Part shown: in pieces, positions 1-8,522 of the stretch
Position numbering within the stretch: the stretch's first letter is position 1
Layout: each line of letters opens with the position of its first letter
NCBI GenBank assembly: GCA_963777735.1
Contig: CAVZRQ010000003.1
Coordinates: forward strand, 1 to 64,000
DNA from: ZC4RG30 sp963777735
Lineage (GTDB): Bacteria; Pseudomonadota; Gammaproteobacteria; Steroidobacterales; Steroidobacteraceae
DNA length: 64,000 bases
Direction: 5' to 3'
The notes under the pieces: model-generated
Told to the model about the DNA's origin: nothing
The model's input: the letters and a program-made list of their open reading frames with translations, nothing else
The model's database searches: none
Translations under genes and position numbers: made by a program

Positions 1-1029
1 GATGTCCAGCGTCTGCGCGCAGATGTCGATGCCGCGGAACAGCGGAAACTTCAGCAGCTGCAGGTCACGCTGATACCCGGAAGGCAGCTTCGCAAAGATC
101 CCCAGCGCCTCGGTCAGGCACCCATGCGCCGTCGCCGTCCGGCCGCGCACCAGCTCAAACACATCCGGATTCCGCTTCTGCGGCATGATCGATGAGCCGG
201 TGGTGAACGCATCCGGCAGCTTCACGAACCCGAACTCCTGCGTATAGAACAGCAGCAGGTCGCTGGCCGCGCGGCCGAGATCCTGCATGGTCAGCGTGAT
301 CTCGAACAGCAGCTGGCTCTCGGCCTTGCCGCGCGAGAGCTGCACGGAAGTCACGGGCACCTGCACGCTGGCGAAGCCCATCTCCTTGGCGGTGGCATCG
401 CGATCCAGCTTCAGCGCGGGCGCGCCGTAGCCGGCGGCCGAGCCCAGCGGGCTCTTGTCGATGCGACGCAGCGTGGCGCGCAGGCCAGCCGCGTCATCGC
501 GCAGTTCATTGGCATAGCCGCCGGCCCACAGCTTCACGCTGCTCGGCATGCCCTGCTGCATGTGGGTGTAGCCGGGCAGGGCGATGCTGCCCTGGCTTGT
601 CGACGAGCACATCCAGGGCGGCGACGACCTTCTCCACGCCTTCGGCGAGCTGCGTGGCGGCATCCTTCAGGTACAGCCGCACCGCGGTGAGCACCTGGTC
701 GTTGCGCGAACGGCCCAGATGCACGCGGCCACCGGCGGCGCCGATCTTCGCGGTGAGATGCTTCTCGAGCGCGGTCTGGCCGTCTTCATCGGCCAGCGTG
801 ATCTTCCACTTGCCGGCGGCATGCTCTTCGCCGACTTCCTTCAGGCCCTTCTCGATGGCCTTGAAGTCTTCGCCGTGATCAGGCCGCGCCCCGTGAGCAT
901 GCGCGCATGGGCAATGGACGCCAGCACGTCATAGCGCACCAGCCGCTCGTCCAGCGCATGGTCCTCACCGGCGGTGAAGGCCAGTACGCGTTCGTCGAGC
1001 GGCGTGCCCTTGTCCCACAGGCGGCTCAT
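1..1029 (-). CDS. argH: Argininosuccinate lyase (3' end outside window)
   Basis: Last step of arginine synthesis: argininosuccinate to arginine and fumarate, in the cytoplasm. The N-terminus begins MSRLWDKGTPLDERVLAFTA, the middle has HLGRSRNDQ, and the fumarase/lyase signature GSSIMPQKRNPD is encoded near 165–215. The C-terminus lies beyond base 1. The reading frame breaks at about 869 and about 597; repairing one base at each restores a continuous ArgH, including GYTHMQQGMP after the second break, so these are probably sequencing errors. The start ATG is 3 bp after the argB stop, so the two genes are co-transcribed. From memory the N-terminus looks more like Bacteroidetes-type ArgH than Xanthomonas ArgH; this needs a phylogeny. 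Confidence 0.93.
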
Positions 1030-1032
1030 GGT

Positions 1033-1965
1033 TCAGGCCTTGCCGCTCTGCTGCTCGGCATCGCTGAGGGCGGCGATGTCGTTGATGATCAGCGTGCCCA
1101 TGCCTTCGTTGGTGAACACCTCGGTGAGGATGCTGTCGGGCGCGTCGTACGAGATCACGTGCACGCGGCGCACGCCGCCGCGGATGGCTTCTTCGATGGC
1201 CTTGGCCTTGGGCAGCATGCCGTCCTTGATGGCGCCGCTCTTGCGCAGGGCGTCGAGGCCCTTGAGGTCGGTGTACGAGATCACGGAGCCGGGGTCGGCG
1301 ACGTTCTCGAGGATGCCGGGGGCGCCGGTGCACAGGATCAGCTTCTCGGCGCCGAGTGCGGCGCCGATGGCGGCGGCGACGGTGTCGGCGTTGATGTTCA
1401 GCAGCGTGCCCTTGTCGTCGGCCGAGAGGGGGCTCACGACGGGCATCAGGCCGTTGTCGAGCAGCTTCATCAGCACGGATTCGCTGACGAGGTCGATGTC
1501 GCCGACGAGGCCGTAGTCGACCATCTCGCCTTCGACCTCCACGGGGCCGCGCTTGTGGGCCTTGATGAGGCCGGCGTCGACGCCGGATACACCGACGGCA
1601 TCCATCTCGAGCTCGCGGCAGATGGCGAGCAGCTTGGTGTTGATGAGGCCGTTGAGCACCATCGAGGTGGCGTCGATGGCCTTCTCATCGGTGACGCGCC
1701 GGCCCTGCACCATGCGGGTGGGCACGCCCATGGCCTCGGTGACCTGCGTGAGCTGCGGGCCGCCGCCGTGCACCATCACGACCTTGATGCCGAAGTAATG
1801 CAGGATCGCGATCTGTTCGATCAGCGCGCGGGTGGCGACGGGGTCGCCGAACACGGCGCCGCCGGCTTTCACGACGAAGGTCTTGCCCTTGTACATGCGG
1901 ATGTACGGGGCTGCGCTGCGCAGGCCGCGGATGGCGGCGGACTTGCGGGGGTCTTGCATGATCAT
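1033..1965 (-). CDS. argB: N-acetyl(or N-succinyl)glutamate kinase
   Basis: Phosphorylates N-acylglutamate, the second step of arginine synthesis. About 310 residues of the amino-acid kinase fold. The glycine-rich loop VVMVHGGGPQ, a central NINADTVAAAIGAALGAEKL block and the C-terminal GGVRRVHVISYDAPDSILTE segment, which ends with EGMGTLII, are clear. It is a stand-alone kinase, not the kinase–acetyltransferase fusion known from Xanthomonas. ATG at 1965 is chosen over 1959 because a purine-rich AAGAGAACGAAG lies just upstream. It sits between argF' (37 bp) and argH (3 bp) in the same operon. Whether the substrate is acetylated or succinylated cannot be read from the sequence, but the neighbouring transcarbamylase argues for succinyl. 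Confidence 0.93.
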   Translation of the reverse strand: MIMQDPRKSAAIRGLRSAAPYIRMYKGKTFVVKAGGAVFGDPVATRALIEQIAILHYFGIKVVMVHGGGPQLTQVTEAMGVPTRMVQGRRVTDEKAIDATSMVLNGLINTKLLAICRELEMDAVGVSGVDAGLIKAHKRGPVEVEGEMVDYGLVGDIDLVSESVLMKLLDNGLMPVVSPLSADDKGTLLNINADTVAAAIGAALGAEKLILCTGAPGILENVADPGSVISYTDLKGLDALRKSGAIKDGMLPKAKAIEEAIRGGVRRVHVISYDAPDSILTEVFTNEGMGTLIINDIAALSDAEQQSGKA

Positions 1966-2002
1966 GGGCTTCGTTCTCTTGGGCTCTGGTCGGTGAAAAG
2001 GG

Positions 2003-3001
2003 TCAGGAAGCGAGCAGGCGGTGCAGCACGGCCATCTGCGCCGGCATGCGATTGTAGGCTTCGCGCACGACAACGCTGCGCGGTGAATCGAGCAGGGCGT
2101 CGGTCACCGCCACATTGCGGCGCACGGGCAGGCAGTGCATGAAATGCGCGTTGGGGTCGGCGCTGGCAAACCAGCTCTCGTCCACCTTCCAGTGGGCGAG
2201 CCGGCTGCGCAGTTCACCATCACCCGCGGCGTTGCCATAGTGGCGGGTGGAGCCCCATTCCTTGGCGTAGAGCACGCGGGCGCCCTTCATGGCGGAGGCG
2301 CGGTCGGTGGTCTCGGTGAACGAGCCACCGGAGGCTGCGGCCAGGCGCTTCGCCTTGTCGGCGAGTGGCTGGGGGATCTCGTAGCCTTCGGGGCGCAGCA
2401 CCACCACTTCCATGCCGCGCTGGGCGGCCATGGTCATGGCGGCGGCGGGCACGGCCAGCGGCAACGCGCGCGGATGGTTGACCCACGACAGCACGAACTT
2501 GCCGTGATCGGGCACGTCGAGCTCATCCATCGTCTTCCAGTCGGCGAGCGCCTGGCAGGGATGGTTCATCGCCGATTCCATGTTGATCAGCGGCTTGTCG
2601 ACGAGGTCGGCGATCTGCCGGAACACCACTTCGTTGATGTCGTCCTGCAGGTTCACGCCTTCGGCGAAGGCGCGGATGCCGAGCACATCGGAGTACGAGG
2701 CCAGAACGGGAATGCCTTCACGGATGTGTTCGGCACGGTCGCCGTTCATCACGGCGCCGAGTTCGGTCTCGAGCTTCCACGTGCCCTGGCCGGGCGTGAT
2801 GACGAACGAGCTGCCGCCGAGGCGCGACATGCCCGACTGGAACGAGGCCAGCGTACGCAGGGAAGGGTTCATGAACAGCAGGCCGAGCACCTTGCCGGCG
2901 AGCGCATGCGGACGCGGCGTTCTCTCGAGCCTGCTGGCAAGCCCGATGAGATCACGCACGGCGGCGGGTTCGAAATCCGCCAGATCGATGAAACGTTTCA
3001 T
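2003..3001 (-). CDS. argF': N-succinylornithine-type carbamoyltransferase
   Basis: Transfers a carbamoyl group to N-acylornithine rather than free ornithine. 332 residues. The carbamoyl-phosphate loop is NPSLRT (45–50), with HPCQ at 147–150 and FMHCLPVRRN at 287–296. WVNHPRALPLAVP and VLRPEGYEIP resemble the Bacteroides fragilis N-succinylornithine enzyme. Established work on this family shows that Glu92 of the Xanthomonas N-acetylornithine enzyme (Pro90 in B. fragilis) decides specificity and that Ala at this site converts the acetyl enzyme to a succinyl one. Here the residue is Ala90, in NGDRAEH. The lysine carboxylated in the Xanthomonas enzyme (Lys302) is also absent (RRNVAVTD). I infer succinylornithine specificity. 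It lies 17 bp after argD. Confidence 0.88.
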   Translation of the reverse strand: MKRFIDLADFEPAAVRDLIGLASRLERTPRPHALAGKVLGLLFMNPSLRTLASFQSGMSRLGGSSFVITPGQGTWKLETELGAVMNGDRAEHIREGIPVLASYSDVLGIRAFAEGVNLQDDINEVVFRQIADLVDKPLINMESAMNHPCQALADWKTMDELDVPDHGKFVLSWVNHPRALPLAVPAAAMTMAAQRGMEVVVLRPEGYEIPQPLADKAKRLAAASGGSFTETTDRASAMKGARVLYAKEWGSTRHYGNAAGDGELRSRLAHWKVDESWFASADPNAHFMHCLPVRRNVAVTDALLDSPRSVVVREAYNRMPAQMAVLHRLLAS

Positions 3002-3018
3002 GTTGAGCGGAGTCGAGG

Positions 3019-4203
3019 CTAGACGAAGCGCTTGAGCGCTGCGGCGAGCAGATCGACCTCGGCCTCCTTGAGGGTGAAGGGGGGCAGCAACCGCAGCACG
3101 TTCGGATCGCCACTGGTGCCGGTGAGGATGTTGTGGTCGGCGAGCAGGAACTTCTGCAGATCCTTCGCCGGCACTTTCGAGATCAGGCCCGTGAGGAAGC
3201 CCGCGCCCTGGTGGCCGGTGATGGGGCCGACGATGCAGGTCTTGCGGATGTAGGCGCTGACCCGCCGCACATTGGCCAGCAGGTGCTCCGACTCGATGGC
3301 GTCGATGGTGGCCTCGATGGCGGCGCAGGCCATGGGGCCGGCGCCGAAGGTGGTGCCGAGGGCGTCCATCTTCACGGCGTCCGCCGCCTTCTTCATCATC
3401 AGCAGGGCGGAGCACGGGAAGCCGTTGCCCAGCGCCTTGGCGCTGGTGATCATGTCGGGCAGCACGTCGTAGAGGTTCGCGCAGAACGGCTCGCCGCTGC
3501 GGCCGAAGCCGCACTGCACTTCGTCGAAGATCAGCACGGCGCCGGTTTCATCGCAGCGCGCGCGCAGGGCCTTGAGGTATTCGGCGCCCATGTCGAAGGC
3601 GCCGCCCACGCCCTGCACGGGCTCGATCACCACGGCGGCGGTCTTGTCGGTGATCTGTGCCAGCGCCGCGGCATCGCGACGTGGCAGGAACTTCACATCG
3701 AACGGTGCGCGCGGGAAGCCATACCACTTCTTCGCGGCGCCCCAGGTGAGCGCGCCGGCGGCGGCGGTGCGGCCATGGAAGCTCTGCTCGAACGCCACGA
3801 CTTCGGTGCGGCCGGGATTCAGCGTGAACGCCATCTTCAGCGCGTTCTCGTTGGCCTCGGCGCCGCTGTTGACGAAGAACACGCTTTCCACCGGCAGGCG
3901 CGAGAACGCGATGAGCTTGCGCGCGGCGCGCAGCCGCACGTCCATCGGCACGGCGTTGCTCTGGAAGTTCATCGCACGGGCCTGCTCGGACACGGCCTTG
4001 GTCCAGGCGGGATGGCCGTAGCCCAGGGCCGCCACCGCATGGCCACCATAGAGATCCAGCACGCGGCGCCCGTCCGGAGCAATCAGCCACACGCCCTCAC
4101 CGCGCAATACCTCGAGGGGGTATTGGGCGAAGACAGGCGCCAGCGGGTCATGCGCGGCGTGCGAGGTTTCCTGGCTGTTGGCCAGTGCGTGTGCGGTGCT
4201 CAT
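3019..4203 (-). CDS. argD: Acetylornithine/succinylornithine aminotransferase
   Basis: PLP-dependent class III aminotransferase making N-acylornithine from the semialdehyde. 394 residues from ATG 4203 (MSTAHALANS); an in-frame ATG at 4224 would add seven residues. Visible motifs are VNSGAEANENALKMA (substrate and phosphate binding), SFHGRT, VLIFDEVQCGFGRSG containing the PLP-pairing Asp, and SAKALGNGFP containing the Schiff-base Lys. LGTTFGAGPMACAAI follows. It sits between argC (upstream) and argF' (17 bp downstream). ArgD enzymes commonly accept both acetyl and succinyl substrates, so the gene does not settle which acyl group is used. Confidence 0.94.
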   Translation of the reverse strand: MSTAHALANSQETSHAAHDPLAPVFAQYPLEVLRGEGVWLIAPDGRRVLDLYGGHAVAALGYGHPAWTKAVSEQARAMNFQSNAVPMDVRLRAARKLIAFSRLPVESVFFVNSGAEANENALKMAFTLNPGRTEVVAFEQSFHGRTAAAGALTWGAAKKWYGFPRAPFDVKFLPRRDAAALAQITDKTAAVVIEPVQGVGGAFDMGAEYLKALRARCDETGAVLIFDEVQCGFGRSGEPFCANLYDVLPDMITSAKALGNGFPCSALLMMKKAADAVKMDALGTTFGAGPMACAAIEATIDAIESEHLLANVRRVSAYIRKTCIVGPITGHQGAGFLTGLISKVPAKDLQKFLLADHNILTGTSGDPNVLRLLPPFTLKEAEVDLLAAALKRFV

Positions 4204-4252
4204 TGGTGCGTTCCTTAAGGTCAAGGCTCCTGGGTTGGTGTGGTCGAAAAAA

Positions 4253-5317
4253 TCAGGTCCAGCCGACGGCTGGTGCGGTGAGGCCGGCCGTTTCGGGCAG
4301 GCCGAGCAAACGGTTCATCCACTGCATGGCGCCGCCGGCGGCGCCCTTGTTGAGGTTGCACAGCACGCTCGTCACGGCGAGGGTGGTGCCATCGGTCGCG
4401 ACGGAGAGGCGGGCGTAGTTGCTGCCGGCCACATCCTTGACGCGCGGCGACTGGGCGCTCACCGAGACAAACGGCGAGTGCGCATAGAAACCCTTGAAGG
4501 CTTCGACGAGGTCAGCCGATGTGGCGCCGGTCTTGGCGAGCTGCGCCTGCACAGTCACATGGATGCCCCGCGCGAACGGACCCGAGTGCGGCACGAAGGC
4601 GAAGTGCGCCTTCACGCCGCTGGCGGCCAGCGCACAGGCGGTGACCTCGGGTGCATGCCGATGCGCCAGCGCGTTGTAGGCGTACATGTCGCTGTGCCGC
4701 TGCGGATGATGCGTGCCTTCCACGGGCTTGCGGCCGGAGCCGGTGCTGCCGGTGACGCCAGCGACGAACAGCGTGGGCTGCGCCAGGCCGAGCTTCAGCA
4801 ACGGCACCGAAGCCAGCAGGATCGCCGTGGCGAAACAGCCGGGATGCCCGACATGCGGCGTGGGTGAAGCGGCCAGATGCTCCGGCACCGCGCAGGTGAA
4901 CTGCTTCAGCCGCGCCGGCGCGCCATGCGCGTGCTTGTACACGGCGGCATAGGCCTCATCCGTGCTGTAGCGATAGTCGGCGGAGATATCCACCACGCTG
5001 GGCTTCGTGCCCGCGGCTTCGGCCTTCGTCAGCAGCCGATCGATCAGTGCGGCAGATGCGCCATGCGGTGCGGCCGAGAAGATCGCGCTGCGCGGCAGCG
5101 TGGCCACCAGCTGCTCGATCTCTTCAATGGAGGAGAACTTCGTGTCGGGGTACGCAGAGGCCAGATGCCCGAACGACTTCGCCACGGGCTCGCCGGGCTG
5201 GCTGTCCGAGAGGATGCCGGCAAGCTTGAGGTCCGGATGCCCGGCGATCAGGCGCAGCAGCTCGCCGGCAACATAGCCGGTGCCGCCAAGCACGATGGTG
5301 GGAATGCCTGCACTCAT
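4253..5317 (-). CDS. argC: N-acyl-gamma-glutamyl-phosphate reductase
   Basis: NADPH-dependent reduction of N-acylglutamyl phosphate to the semialdehyde. 354 residues. The N-terminal dinucleotide-binding loop is VLGGTGYVAGELLRL; the catalytic cysteine is in VGHPGCFATA; TGSTGSGRKP and a conserved HRHAPE segment follow. Length fits the family. It starts 15 bp after the P-loop gene stop and is followed by argD after about 50 bp, so it belongs to the arginine operon. The reading frame is intact. Confidence 0.95.
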   Translation of the reverse strand: MSAGIPTIVLGGTGYVAGELLRLIAGHPDLKLAGILSDSQPGEPVAKSFGHLASAYPDTKFSSIEEIEQLVATLPRSAIFSAAPHGASAALIDRLLTKAEAAGTKPSVVDISADYRYSTDEAYAAVYKHAHGAPARLKQFTCAVPEHLAASPTPHVGHPGCFATAILLASVPLLKLGLAQPTLFVAGVTGSTGSGRKPVEGTHHPQRHSDMYAYNALAHRHAPEVTACALAASGVKAHFAFVPHSGPFARGIHVTVQAQLAKTGATSADLVEAFKGFYAHSPFVSVSAQSPRVKDVAGSNYARLSVATDGTTLAVTSVLCNLNKGAAGGAMQWMNRLLGLPETAGLTAPAVGWT

Positions 5318-5332
5318 GGTCTGCGCGCGCCT

Positions 5333-6409
5333 TCAGTTCGCCGCCGGAGCGGGAAACTTCGCGCCGAGGCCGACGCTGTCGATGACGATGTCGCCCAGCA
5401 GCGCGCCATTGCTGATCGCGTTGCAGGCCTTCACGCTCATCTGTTCCTGGATGATCTGCACGCCCACGCTGTTGTCCGTGGCGGGGCCGGTGACCACCGA
5501 GGGCTCGATGTGGAAGCGCTCGCGCAGCAGCTTCACGCCGCCCCAGGCCGCCACGGGATCATTCGCCGACAGCACCACGCTGGTGAGCGACTTGCGGATG
5601 TCTTCGCATTCCAGGATCGAATCCACGCCATAGGTGCCGATGAGGCCATCGCCCAGCTCGAACACGATGACATCGGGCTTGCGCGCGGAGAGCTCCGTGA
5701 GCATCGAGCGCGTCAGCGCCGGGCCGGACTTGCCGGTGGTGGTGACCACGCCGAGATCCGTGAAGATCATGCTGTTGCGCGCGCCGGAATCTTCCATGGC
5801 GAGGATGTCGCGCCGCAGGGAAACACCGGTGGCCTTGAACACATCGACCGTGAGGCCGCGATGCCGCATGCGCGAGACGATGGAGCAGGCCGCTGCCGTC
5901 TTGCCGGCTTCCATGCAGGTGCCGGCCAGCGCCACGACGGGCACGCCCTGCGTATCGAGCGTTGCGTCGTAATCGAGCTTGCGCGAGCCCACGCGCGCGG
6001 GCACGCCGATGCGTTCGCCCAGGAACGGGAACTGCAGCACGCCGCCCAGCACCTTGCAGTCGAACGGGTTGCCGTTCTGCGGGTTGGCCGAATCGCAGAT
6101 GCCGAGCACACCACCGATGTTCAGCATCTGGATGATGTCGCCGGGCTTCACCGACTTCGGCACATGGCCGGAATAGCCGAACAGCGCGCGCCGCGGGCCG
6201 AGTGCGCCCGCGACGATATCGCCCTTCACGACCTTCGCCATGCGGCCGCTGGTGAGCTCCAGCGTGTTGTAGGTGGACTTGTTGGTCAGGATCTCCACGA
6301 CCAGCACCACGCCTTCCTCAGCCGGAATGTCTTCGGAAATGCGCAGATCGTGCTTCAGGTTCAGCGCCTGCGTCACCGAGCCGATCTTGTCTACAACCAC
6401 TGATCTCAT
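5333..6409 (-). CDS. P-loop protein of unknown role inside the arginine operon (DUF1611-like C-terminal domain?)
   Basis: 358 residues with no frameshift. Residues 1–140 form a beta-rich domain of unknown type containing LNIGGVLGICDSANPQNG. Residues about 155–350 are a P-loop domain: LAGTCMEAGKT (161–171), a FKATGVSLRRD segment, then VIVFELGDGLIG as a likely Walker B region. The order of motifs recalls the C-terminal domain of DUF1611 proteins; one characterised member, DgcN, N-acetylates D-glutamate. That family link is by eye only. It lies between argG (17 bp) and argC (15 bp) and so is co-expressed with the pathway. The window has no argA, argJ or GNAT acyltransferase, so a role in making N-acylglutamate is a testable guess; a regulatory or ligase role is equally open. 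Confidence 0.6.
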   Translation of the reverse strand: MRSVVVDKIGSVTQALNLKHDLRISEDIPAEEGVVLVVEILTNKSTYNTLELTSGRMAKVVKGDIVAGALGPRRALFGYSGHVPKSVKPGDIIQMLNIGGVLGICDSANPQNGNPFDCKVLGGVLQFPFLGERIGVPARVGSRKLDYDATLDTQGVPVVALAGTCMEAGKTAAACSIVSRMRHRGLTVDVFKATGVSLRRDILAMEDSGARNSMIFTDLGVVTTTGKSGPALTRSMLTELSARKPDVIVFELGDGLIGTYGVDSILECEDIRKSLTSVVLSANDPVAAWGGVKLLRERFHIEPSVVTGPATDNSVGVQIIQEQMSVKACNAISNGALLGDIVIDSVGLGAKFPAPAAN

Positions 6410-6426
6410 CGTCGTAACGTCCTTCT

Positions 6427-7656
6427 TTACTTCGGCTGCTGGCCGGCACGGGTATAAAACACGCCGGTCAGGGCGACAATCTTCGAGAAACCCAGCGCAT
6501 CCTGCGGCGTCCATTCGCCCACCGATTCGCCGTACACGCCCTTCGAGGCGGCCATCAGCGAGTACGGGCGATTCCACGCCTTCGACGAAGCTCTGGCCGG
6601 GGCGCAGCAGCACGTGCACATCGCCGGTGACGCGCTCCTGCGAAGAAAGCATCAGCGCTTCGATGTCGCGGCACACCGGATCGAGCAGCTGGCCTTCATG
6701 CACCAGATCGCCATAGGGCGCGGACACCAGTTCCTTGATGCGCTGCTGCCGCGGCGTCATGACGAGCTTCTCGAGCTCGCGATGCGCGTTGAGCAGGATC
6801 TCGGCGGCGGGCGCTTCGAAGGCCACCCGGCCCTTGGTGCCGATGATGGTGTCGCCCAGGTGGATGCCGCGGCCGATGCCGAACTTCGCACCGAGGGTTT
6901 CGAGGCGCTCGATCACATCGACCGGCGTCATCGTCTTGCCATCGAGCCCCACGGGGCGGCCCTGCTCGAAGCGGATGGTGTGGTGCTGCGGGGCGGCGGG
7001 TTTGTCGAAGGCATCCTTCGACAGCACCCAGGCGCTGTCGGGAATGCTGCCCATCGAGGTCAGCGTTTCCTTGCCGCCGATCGTCACGCCCCACAGGCCG
7101 CGATTGATGGAATAGGCCGCGCCATGCGGCGGAATCGGCAGCTTCCGTTCGCGAGCAGGTAATCCAGCTCTTCCTGACGCTTGAAGGCCTTGTCGCGCAC
7201 GGGCGCGAACACTTCGAGATCCGGCGCCAGCGTGCGCAGCGCGACTTCGAAGCGCACCTGGTCGTTGCCGGCTGCGGTGCAGCCATGCGCGATCATGTTG
7301 GTGCCGAGCTCGCGCGCGACGCGCGCGATGGTCTGCGCCTGCATCACGCGCTCTGCGCCCACGCACAGCGGATACATGTTGCCGCGCCGCACGTTGCCCA
7401 TGATCAGGAACCGCAGCACCTGCTCGAAGTAATCGGCGCGGGCGTCGATCTGGTGATGCGCGATGGCGCCGAGTGCCAGCGCGCGCTCGTGCAGCGTCTT
7501 CGCGGCGGCCGCGTCGATGCCGCCGGTGTCGACGGTCACCGTGATCACCGGCCGGCCGGTGTTCTCGGCCACCCAGGGCACGAGGAAGGAAGTGTCGAGC
7601 CCACCGGAGTAGGCCAATACGATGGGCTTGGCGCCCTTGTTTGCAGTCTGCGTCAT
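6427..7656 (-). CDS. argG: Argininosuccinate synthase
   Basis: ATP-dependent ligation of citrulline and aspartate. The N-terminus has the PP-loop VLAYSGGLDTSFLVPW; HGCTAAGNDQVRFE, SINRGLWGVTIGG and the C-terminal KGVYGESVGEW are present. The frame breaks near 7150, where adding one C on the plus strand restores LLAERKLPIPPHG. It breaks again near 6567, where removing one G from a GGG run restores GVESPYSLMAASKG. The two changes cancel, giving about 409 residues. Both breaks are at homopolymers and look like sequencing errors. It starts 13 bp after the argR stop and precedes the P-loop gene. Confidence 0.93.
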
Positions 7657-7669
7657 GATGGTCTTGCTG

Positions 7670-8143
7670 TTAGATGCGGAAAACGGAATGGAGGTGCGCG
7701 AGCAGGCGCGCCTGCGCTTCGCCATCTTGGGTGGCGATGAAGATGGTGTCGTCGCCCTGGATGGAGCCGACGATCTCGGGCCAGTTGGCCCGGTCGATGG
7801 CCACGGCGACGCTGCCGGCCGCGCCCACGGAGGTGAGCACCACGGTGATGGAGGGGCCGGCGGTCTTGATCTCGCGCACGAAGCGCTCGATGGCCTTGAA
7901 GCTGCCCTGCGCATGGGAGATTTCATCGCCCGGCGGCAGGTAGCGGCCCTGGGACTTGAGCACGCCCAGCTCGCGCATGTCCCGGCTCACCGAGGACTGC
8001 GTGACCTCGAAGCCATCGCGCTTCAGCAGGCCGACCAGATCGGACTGGCGACGCACATCACCCGCGCGCAAATAGCGCAGGATCTGGTCGCGGCGGCCGG
8101 ATTGGTGGCGGTCTGGGTGCATAAGAATGCGCATTGTATGCAT
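7670..8143 (-). CDS. argR: Arginine repressor ArgR
   Basis: Arginine-responsive hexameric repressor. About 150–157 residues: an N-terminal winged helix (GRRDQILRYLRAGDVRRQSD, then VTQSSVSRDMRELGV) and a C-terminal arginine-binding domain with TSVGAAGSVAVAIDR and IQGDDTIFIA, the usual GDDT-type ligand motif. Start is uncertain: ATG 8143, 8134 or 8122. None has a clear Shine–Dalgarno. A perfect palindrome at 8140–8152 overlaps the 8143 start, which favours 8122. It is the first gene of the operon, suggesting the repressor controls its own synthesis together with the pathway. Confidence 0.93.
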   Translation of the reverse strand: MHTMRILMHPDRHQSGRRDQILRYLRAGDVRRQSDLVGLLKRDGFEVTQSSVSRDMRELGVLKSQGRYLPPGDEISHAQGSFKAIERFVREIKTAGPSITVVLTSVGAAGSVAVAIDRANWPEIVGSIQGDDTIFIATQDGEAQARLLAHLHSVFRI

Positions 8144-8152
8144 AAATTATGC
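8140..8152. promoter_or_regulatory. ARG-box-like palindrome upstream of or at argR start
   Basis: GCATAA-A-TTATGC is a perfect 6-bp inverted repeat with a 1-bp spacer, in an A/T-rich patch within otherwise GC-rich DNA. ArgR boxes are A/T-rich imperfect palindromes, so this is the best candidate operator for the arginine operon. The match is by symmetry and composition, not by an exact consensus. Confidence 0.5.
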
Positions 8153-8243
8153 GGAGTCAAGGGCTTCGGAAAGGAGCTGTTTCGGGTGATTTGCAGCGGA
8201 TTTGGCGATCGAGTATTTCTTCGCCTCTGCATGTAATACGTGG

Positions 8244-8522
8244 ATGCTGCAAATGGGTAACGCACTGACAGTTGACGGGCAGGTCACCATTCCCGAGCGG
8301 GTCCGGGATGCGCTCGGCCTCAAGCCAGGGGATGAGGTGGAGTTCGTGGTCGAAAGCGGCGGCTCGGTCGTGCTGCGGCGGCGGGCAAGTTTTCCTAGGC
8401 CGCCAGAGCCGAGGCCGGATCGGTTTGATCGCGCCCTCGGGAGCGCCGACTACAAATGGGGCAGCACAGCCGCATACATGAAATTCATCCGCGGCGACGA
8501 CTACGAGATCAATGGCAACTAG
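8244..8522 (+). CDS. AbrB/MazE-type antitoxin-like DNA-binding protein
   Basis: Swapped-hairpin AbrB protein of about 90 residues. VDGQVTIPERVRDALGLKPG followed by DEVEFVVESGGSVVLRR is the typical domain. The tail RFDRALGSADYKWGSTAAYM followed by a RGDD-like end resembles antitoxins that sit next to PIN toxins. Starts at 8244 or 8253 are both in frame. Its last 11 bp overlap the earliest possible start of the next gene. The toxin it would normally pair with is separated from it by a second antitoxin-like gene. Confidence 0.75.
   Translation: MLQMGNALTVDGQVTIPERVRDALGLKPGDEVEFVVESGGSVVLRRRASFPRPPEPRPDRFDRALGSADYKWGSTAAYMKFIRGDDYEINGN

Noticed and set aside
907..2142. A 411-codon plus-strand open frame over argB/argH
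   Set aside because: Antisense shadow of argB with no recognisable domain.
2003..3001. Ordinary ornithine carbamoyltransferase (argF/argI)
   Set aside because: WKLETELGAVMNGD, NHPRALPLAVP and FMHCLPVRRN match the N-acylornithine group, and the position in an N-acyl pathway operon agrees.
4877..6403. A 508-codon plus-strand open frame across argC and the P-loop gene
   Set aside because: It runs antisense across two real genes in one operon and has an Ala/His/Arg/Gly-rich composition typical of shadow frames in GC-rich DNA.
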